From a virus: a stretch of DNA of 62,817 bases. The notes below the pieces were generated by a model, which did no database searches, had not been told where the DNA came from, and worked only from the letters and a program-made list of their open reading frames with translations. A program made the translations under genes and the position numbers. Location of the stretch: IMG/VR virus record IMGVR_UViG_3300025120_013924, positions 1 through 62,817 of that record; one strand, given 5' to 3'. Positions 58,859 through 62,817 of this stretch are shown piece by piece; positions within the stretch are counted from its first letter, which is position 1, and the number at the start of each line of letters is the position of its first letter.

Positions 58859-61302
58859 TACCAAATCCAACAAAGTTCCCAACAGAATTAGACACAGATG
58901 AAAATTTATTTTTAGTTCATGATTCTCTTAGGGTTCGTCTCGTAAGTGATTATAATCCCGGGGATGTATCTATAACTGTAGAGGGTGATTCCGATACACT
59001 AAGTACATTTCCTCCTACTGGGATAATAACTTTAACAGAACAATGTAGCGATATAGATAAAAGAGCTATAAGTTTTTTTTACGGGTCGAGAACACAATCA
59101 GCTGACGGAAGAACAGGAACATTTGATCAATTAGACATTCTTCCTGAATTTGAAGATGTGGTTAAATTAAAAAAAATCACAAACATCACAATGAATGTTT
59201 TGGACAAACACCATAATCATTTAAAAGATGCTTTGATTGCTGTTGAAACTTTTTTAGGAATCCAAGGTCAAACAGACACTATTCCTTTTGGAACAACGAT
59301 TACAGGGAGGATGAATTTTCTAAAAAAATTAGTTTTGAGTCCAAGAGCTTGGTTTACAGTAGATAAAAGAATTGGATTAACACCTTTGTGTGTTGAGTTT
59401 AAACAAGAATCTTTTAGAACAGATACTGATGATGTAGTTTACATGTGGGACTTTGGAGACGATACTTCATATAATGCCTCTTACATATCAGGAGTTTCTA
59501 CAATAACTCCTGACAATGGAACTATATCTGTTACCAATCAAGTTCCTGATGGAGCGACTAACGTAACAGTTAGAGATATAGATGGAGGCAAAATTACAAA
59601 ATGTTATGATAATGCTGGATTGTATAATGTGAAGCTAACTGTAAGAAATCAGTATGGCGAAGATACAATTGAATTTAAAGAATTAATTAATGCAAAGATA
59701 CCAGCTCCTGAATATGCTGCCATTCAGCTTAATCCAAATGCAAGCCAATCTTTTACTGCTGGAATACCAGCTGGTGGACCTTATACTACGCCACCTAAAA
59801 TAAGAACTTCTGTTAGTGAATTTGTTCAGATGGAAATTCCAGAAGGAGAAAATCCCAATACTCCGGGTTACAGCTTTGGAGGAGAACTTTTAAATTCGAA
59901 TTCAAATCCTATAGATCCGATTATAAATTGGACTTGGAGTTTGGGAGATGATTTGTCTCACCTGAACTTGGATTCAACAAAAGCCTTATATTCAATTGGT
60001 GGATATTACGATTTGACTCTTAGAGTAGATACGCAGTTTGGAACATATAGAATAACGAGTTATAAAGATTCTATAGATGTAGTTGAAACAAGAAATCTTT
60101 GGCTATACAACTATCAAACTAAAAATTCCGATGATAGCGGAGTTATAGAGGCGTGGGAATTTGGAATTTTAGGAGAAACTTTTAAAAAGTTAGGAAACCA
60201 AACTTTCGCTTTAGATAGAGACAATAGATTCTTAAAAGAATATTCAAAGTCGGCATACCACACAGGAACAGAAGATAGAGCAAAAAAAGAATTTTTTCGA
60301 AACTTCAACATTGCTCAACAAGGTTCAACGCCTTCTGGAGATAAAGGTAATTCTTTATTGTTTTGGGCAAAAGGAGCAGACGATAGTAGCTTCAATGCCT
60401 CTGGTCCACCTGCCTATCCTTCTGGCACCGAGCCGTCATTTTCCAATCCTTCCGGCTTTGCCCAAATATTAACTAAAAAATATAATGGGTTTTCTGACAC
60501 ATATACTACCACTTCAAATATAAATTCTTCCACTGTTCCCCCTGCGTTTCCAGAATGGAATTGGGCACCTTTAATATCAGCAGACAACATTTATTTTATA
60601 CTAGGTGTTTATGGCGATGGGCCAAGCTCTCCCGGTGATACCTCATATGACGCAATGTCTGATTCAATTGTAAACTATGATCTTCAAACAGAAACTTTTG
60701 AAATGGAATCAAATAATTCTTTTTCAAATGGAGCTAATGAAGTTCTTAGTATGGTTGAAAACATACAGGATGATGGAGGTGGCACTTTATACCCAACAAA
60801 TGGTTGGTTTGCAACATACCGAACTGCTTGGAAAGATCAAACTGGGTATCTTTTAAGAAACTCTGGTATTAATGAATTTTTTAGGATTAGTAATTTTTAT
60901 AGAACCGAAGGCGTAATTACTAATCCATTTACTAGTCTTTCAAAATTATCTGATATGACAGGCAGCTCTAAAGTTGAAGGAGAATTAGTAAATTTAAGTA
61001 ACGGAGTATTTTTCTTTAATAACAGTGGAGAAATATCTGCTTGGAATGATATTACACAAACTTGGGAAATTGGAAGATCAAATTCTACTACTATTTCTTT
61101 TAGAAATTTGCAAGACTCTAACGTTTCTGGATTTGATAGTCGAGCAAATACCTTAATTGCAGCTTCCGATGGAGATAAAAACGCATACTTAAGTTACGAC
61201 TATAGCAGGAACGCATTTATTAAATTTAATGGAACAGATCTCACCTTTAGCTCTATCGGTTCAAGGCCTATGGAAAATCAATTAAAAATGACAGTTTACT
61301 AG
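58855..61302 (+). CDS. PKD-domain adhesin, second paralogue, large
   Basis: 815 residues. N-terminal attachment domain (FPTELDTDENLFLVHDS, KHHNHLKDALIAVETFLG), then PKD domains near 185-285 (YMWDFGDDTSY) and 350-415 (WTWSLGDDLS). The C-terminal 400 residues are beta-rich with repeated W/N patterns and may form a propeller. Likely the main receptor-binding candidate here, judged by size. Sixteen bases separate it from the third paralogue. Confidence 0.7.
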   Translation: MIPNPTKFPTELDTDENLFLVHDSLRVRLVSDYNPGDVSITVEGDSDTLSTFPPTGIITLTEQCSDIDKRAISFFYGSRTQSADGRTGTFDQLDILPEFEDVVKLKKITNITMNVLDKHHNHLKDALIAVETFLGIQGQTDTIPFGTTITGRMNFLKKLVLSPRAWFTVDKRIGLTPLCVEFKQESFRTDTDDVVYMWDFGDDTSYNASYISGVSTITPDNGTISVTNQVPDGATNVTVRDIDGGKITKCYDNAGLYNVKLTVRNQYGEDTIEFKELINAKIPAPEYAAIQLNPNASQSFTAGIPAGGPYTTPPKIRTSVSEFVQMEIPEGENPNTPGYSFGGELLNSNSNPIDPIINWTWSLGDDLSHLNLDSTKALYSIGGYYDLTLRVDTQFGTYRITSYKDSIDVVETRNLWLYNYQTKNSDDSGVIEAWEFGILGETFKKLGNQTFALDRDNRFLKEYSKSAYHTGTEDRAKKEFFRNFNIAQQGSTPSGDKGNSLLFWAKGADDSSFNASGPPAYPSGTEPSFSNPSGFAQILTKKYNGFSDTYTTTSNINSSTVPPAFPEWNWAPLISADNIYFILGVYGDGPSSPGDTSYDAMSDSIVNYDLQTETFEMESNNSFSNGANEVLSMVENIQDDGGGTLYPTNGWFATYRTAWKDQTGYLLRNSGINEFFRISNFYRTEGVITNPFTSLSKLSDMTGSSKVEGELVNLSNGVFFFNNSGEISAWNDITQTWEIGRSNSTTISFRNLQDSNVSGFDSRANTLIAASDGDKNAYLSYDYSRNAFIKFNGTDLTFSSIGSRPMENQLKMTVY

Positions 61303-61318
61303 GGTAAATAATCTTATT

Positions 61319-62817
61319 ATGACAGCAGGATTCCCACCACAACCACTATATCCATTGGAATTAGATTCCGATAGAACTCTTTTTTTGGTACTTAACACCA
61401 GTGAAGCCAAAATCACGAGTGATAATTCTGCATGGTCTGACGAGGTAGAAATAACGCCAGTTGGAGCAAATGAAGAAGAGCAGTGGGCTGAAAGTGGGTT
61501 TGCAAATATTTCAGGAGAACTTTTTTACTACAATTCTGTAGAAAAAAATTCTGATGGAAAAATAATTAAATTCAAAAGATGTGCGAGAAATATTGGAGGA
61601 AGACAAACCCAATTTAATTACTCAGGAACTTGGGTAAGAGGCTTTGTGATTGCTGAACATCACAATCAATTAGTAGATACAGTAGTATCTATACAAAACT
61701 ATCTTCTTGACTTAGAAGATGAGATCATACTCTTAGAAAGTCAACCAATTTGCCTTGATGATGTTTTATGTCCTGAAGTCACACTAGAAATCACCGAAAT
61801 TGCAAGTGATCCGTGTGTTGGTTTAACTATAGAATATAATATAATAATAAATGGATCATATAATAACTTTACTTTAGATTTTGGAGATGGAACATCAACC
61901 AGATCAACGCAGTCTGGAACTCATACTTATGGGATAAATACAGTTTATGACCCAGTTGTTACAGTTAGTAATGAATTTTGTTCTATTGTTCAAACTCCTC
62001 CAGATAGAGATGTGCCCACTACTCCGCCATCAGATACACCACCCCCGGCGCCCGACATTCTTTTACCACCGCCACCAGATTTCCCAAATATAACAATACC
62101 TGATTGTCCAGAATTCGATCCAGATTTTGATTTGCCACAAGTAGTATTGCCTACATTGTCCTTTACCCCGGGTGGAGGAGGAGATATTTCAATATTTATA
62201 AGTATTGAACCTCCAATTATAAGCATACCTCCTATAAGCTTAGAGCCTATAAGTTTCTTCGGATCTTTTACATTTGGACCCGCACCTGAAATTACGCCTG
62301 TAACATTTATATTTGGTCCTGCACCTGTAATTGAACCTGTAACATTTGTATTTGGTCCTGCTCCTGTAATTGAACCTGTAACATTTGAATTCGGTCCTGC
62401 TCCTGTAATTGAACCTGTAACATTTGTATTTGGTCCTGCTCCTGTAATTGAACCTGTAACATTTGTATTTGGTCCTGCTCCTGTAATTGAACCTGTGACA
62501 TTTACATTTGGTCCTGCACCTTTAATTACGCCTATAACATTTGAATTCGGTCCTGCACCTTTAATTACGCCTGTAACATTTGAATTCGGTCCTGCACCTT
62601 TAATTACACCTGTAACATTTGAGTTTGGTCCTGCACCTTTAATTACACCTGTAACATTTGAGTTTGGTCCTGCACCTTTAATTACGCCTGTAACATTTGA
62701 ATTCGGTCCTGCACCTTTAATTACGCCTGTAACATTTGAATTCGGTCCTGCACCTTTAATTACACCTGTAACATTTGAGTTTGGTCCTGCACCTTTAATT
62801 ACACCTGTAACATTTGA
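61319..62817 (+). CDS. PKD-domain adhesin, third paralogue, runs off window
   Basis: At least 499 residues with no stop in the window. YPLELDSDRTLFLVLNTSE and AEHHNQLVDTVVSIQNYL repeat the attachment domain; LDFGDGTSTRSTQSGTHTY is a PKD domain near 180. A Pro-rich linker with PPSDTPPPAP follows, then a 13-residue repeat (FGPAPLITPVTFE) from 62273 to the end. The repeat should form an extended beta or polyproline-like stalk. Start has no strong ribosome site but the frame is unbroken from ATG 61319. Confidence 0.75.
   Translation, partial: MTAGFPPQPLYPLELDSDRTLFLVLNTSEAKITSDNSAWSDEVEITPVGANEEEQWAESGFANISGELFYYNSVEKNSDGKIIKFKRCARNIGGRQTQFNYSGTWVRGFVIAEHHNQLVDTVVSIQNYLLDLEDEIILLESQPICLDDVLCPEVTLEITEIASDPCVGLTIEYNIIINGSYNNFTLDFGDGTSTRSTQSGTHTYGINTVYDPVVTVSNEFCSIVQTPPDRDVPTTPPSDTPPPAPDILLPPPPDFPNITIPDCPEFDPDFDLPQVVLPTLSFTPGGGGDISIFISIEPPIISIPPISLEPISFFGSFTFGPAPEITPVTFIFGPAPVIEPVTFVFGPAPVIEPVTFEFGPAPVIEPVTFVFGPAPVIEPVTFVFGPAPVIEPVTFTFGPAPLITPITFEFGPAPLITPVTFEFGPAPLITPVTFEFGPAPLITPVTFEFGPAPLITPVTFEFGPAPLITPVTFEFGPAPLITPVTFEFGPAPLITPVTF
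62273..62817 (+). repeat. 39-bp tandem repeat with 156-bp higher-order unit
   Basis: Thirteen full 39-bp units from 62273 and a 14th cut by the window end, all in frame. The first units carry GTAATTGAA and the later ones TTAATTACG or TTAATTACA. From 62546 on, base-level variants recur every four units (156 bp): 62546-62661 equals 62702-62817. The window stopping here may mean that assembly ended in the repeat. Confidence 0.95.

Noticed and set aside
62307-62501. Gln/Leu-rich minus-strand frame at the window end
   Set aside because: Complement of the 39-bp repeat in the PKD-domain adhesin gene.
62273-62817. CRISPR-like regular repeat array
   Set aside because: Units are contiguous with no spacers and stay in one open frame, so this is a protein repeat.
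1-62817. tRNA or rRNA genes
   Set aside because: Intergenic spaces are short and AT-rich; I found no cloverleaf with a GTTCRA-like arm. A tRNA search tool would settle this.

Overview
The window looks like part of a large, AT-rich genome of a contractile-tailed phage (myovirus). The right half (about 34-62.8 kb, nearly all + strand) is a tail and baseplate module in the usual order: tape measure (37121-43936), hub and LysM-like proteins, a gp27-like hub, a gp5-like OB-fold spike, a gp25-like wedge, a baseplate J/gp6-like protein, a P2 gpI-like protein, then fibre and adhesin genes with PKD domains. The last of these runs off the window inside a 39-bp tandem repeat. No terminase, portal, major capsid, sheath or tube gene is visible, so this is a fragment of a larger genome.

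The left half (1-34 kb) is a mixed-strand accessory region. It holds four P-loop sulfotransferase-like proteins, a GDP-mannose 4,6-dehydratase, at least two glycosyltransferases (a third lies in the tail block), a radical SAM protein, a secreted trypsin-like protease, a thioredoxin-like lipoprotein, CsrA, a patatin-like phospholipase, an ArdC-like antirestriction metalloprotein, a HAD phosphatase, a CCA-adding/poly(A) polymerase-like enzyme plus a truncated paralogue lacking its catalytic residues, and many small membrane proteins.

Two genes point to a host in or near the Planctomycetes. One is a GH18 chitinase with CBM2 domains and a planctomycete-style 'PESLERRAMLA' N-terminus, in DNA visibly richer in G+C than its surroundings. 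The other is a DUF1559-type pseudopilin with the H-X9-DG signature. Both sit between phage-like genes, so capture from a host is the simplest reading.

The most striking pattern is a short peptide of the type M-x(1-4)-F-x-x-[WFY]-[LIV]-E at the start of more than a dozen otherwise unrelated proteins (at the C-terminus in one, internal in another). It resembles the capsid-targeting sequence of T4 internal proteins, which the prohead protease removes after an (L/I)-x-E site. If the analogy holds, the window encodes a large set of proteins packaged in the head and injected with the DNA: ArdC-like protein, nucleotidyltransferases, HAD phosphatase, a possible ART-like domain, basic and Gly/Ser-rich proteins. 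All functional statements are inferred from reading the translations; no database search was possible.
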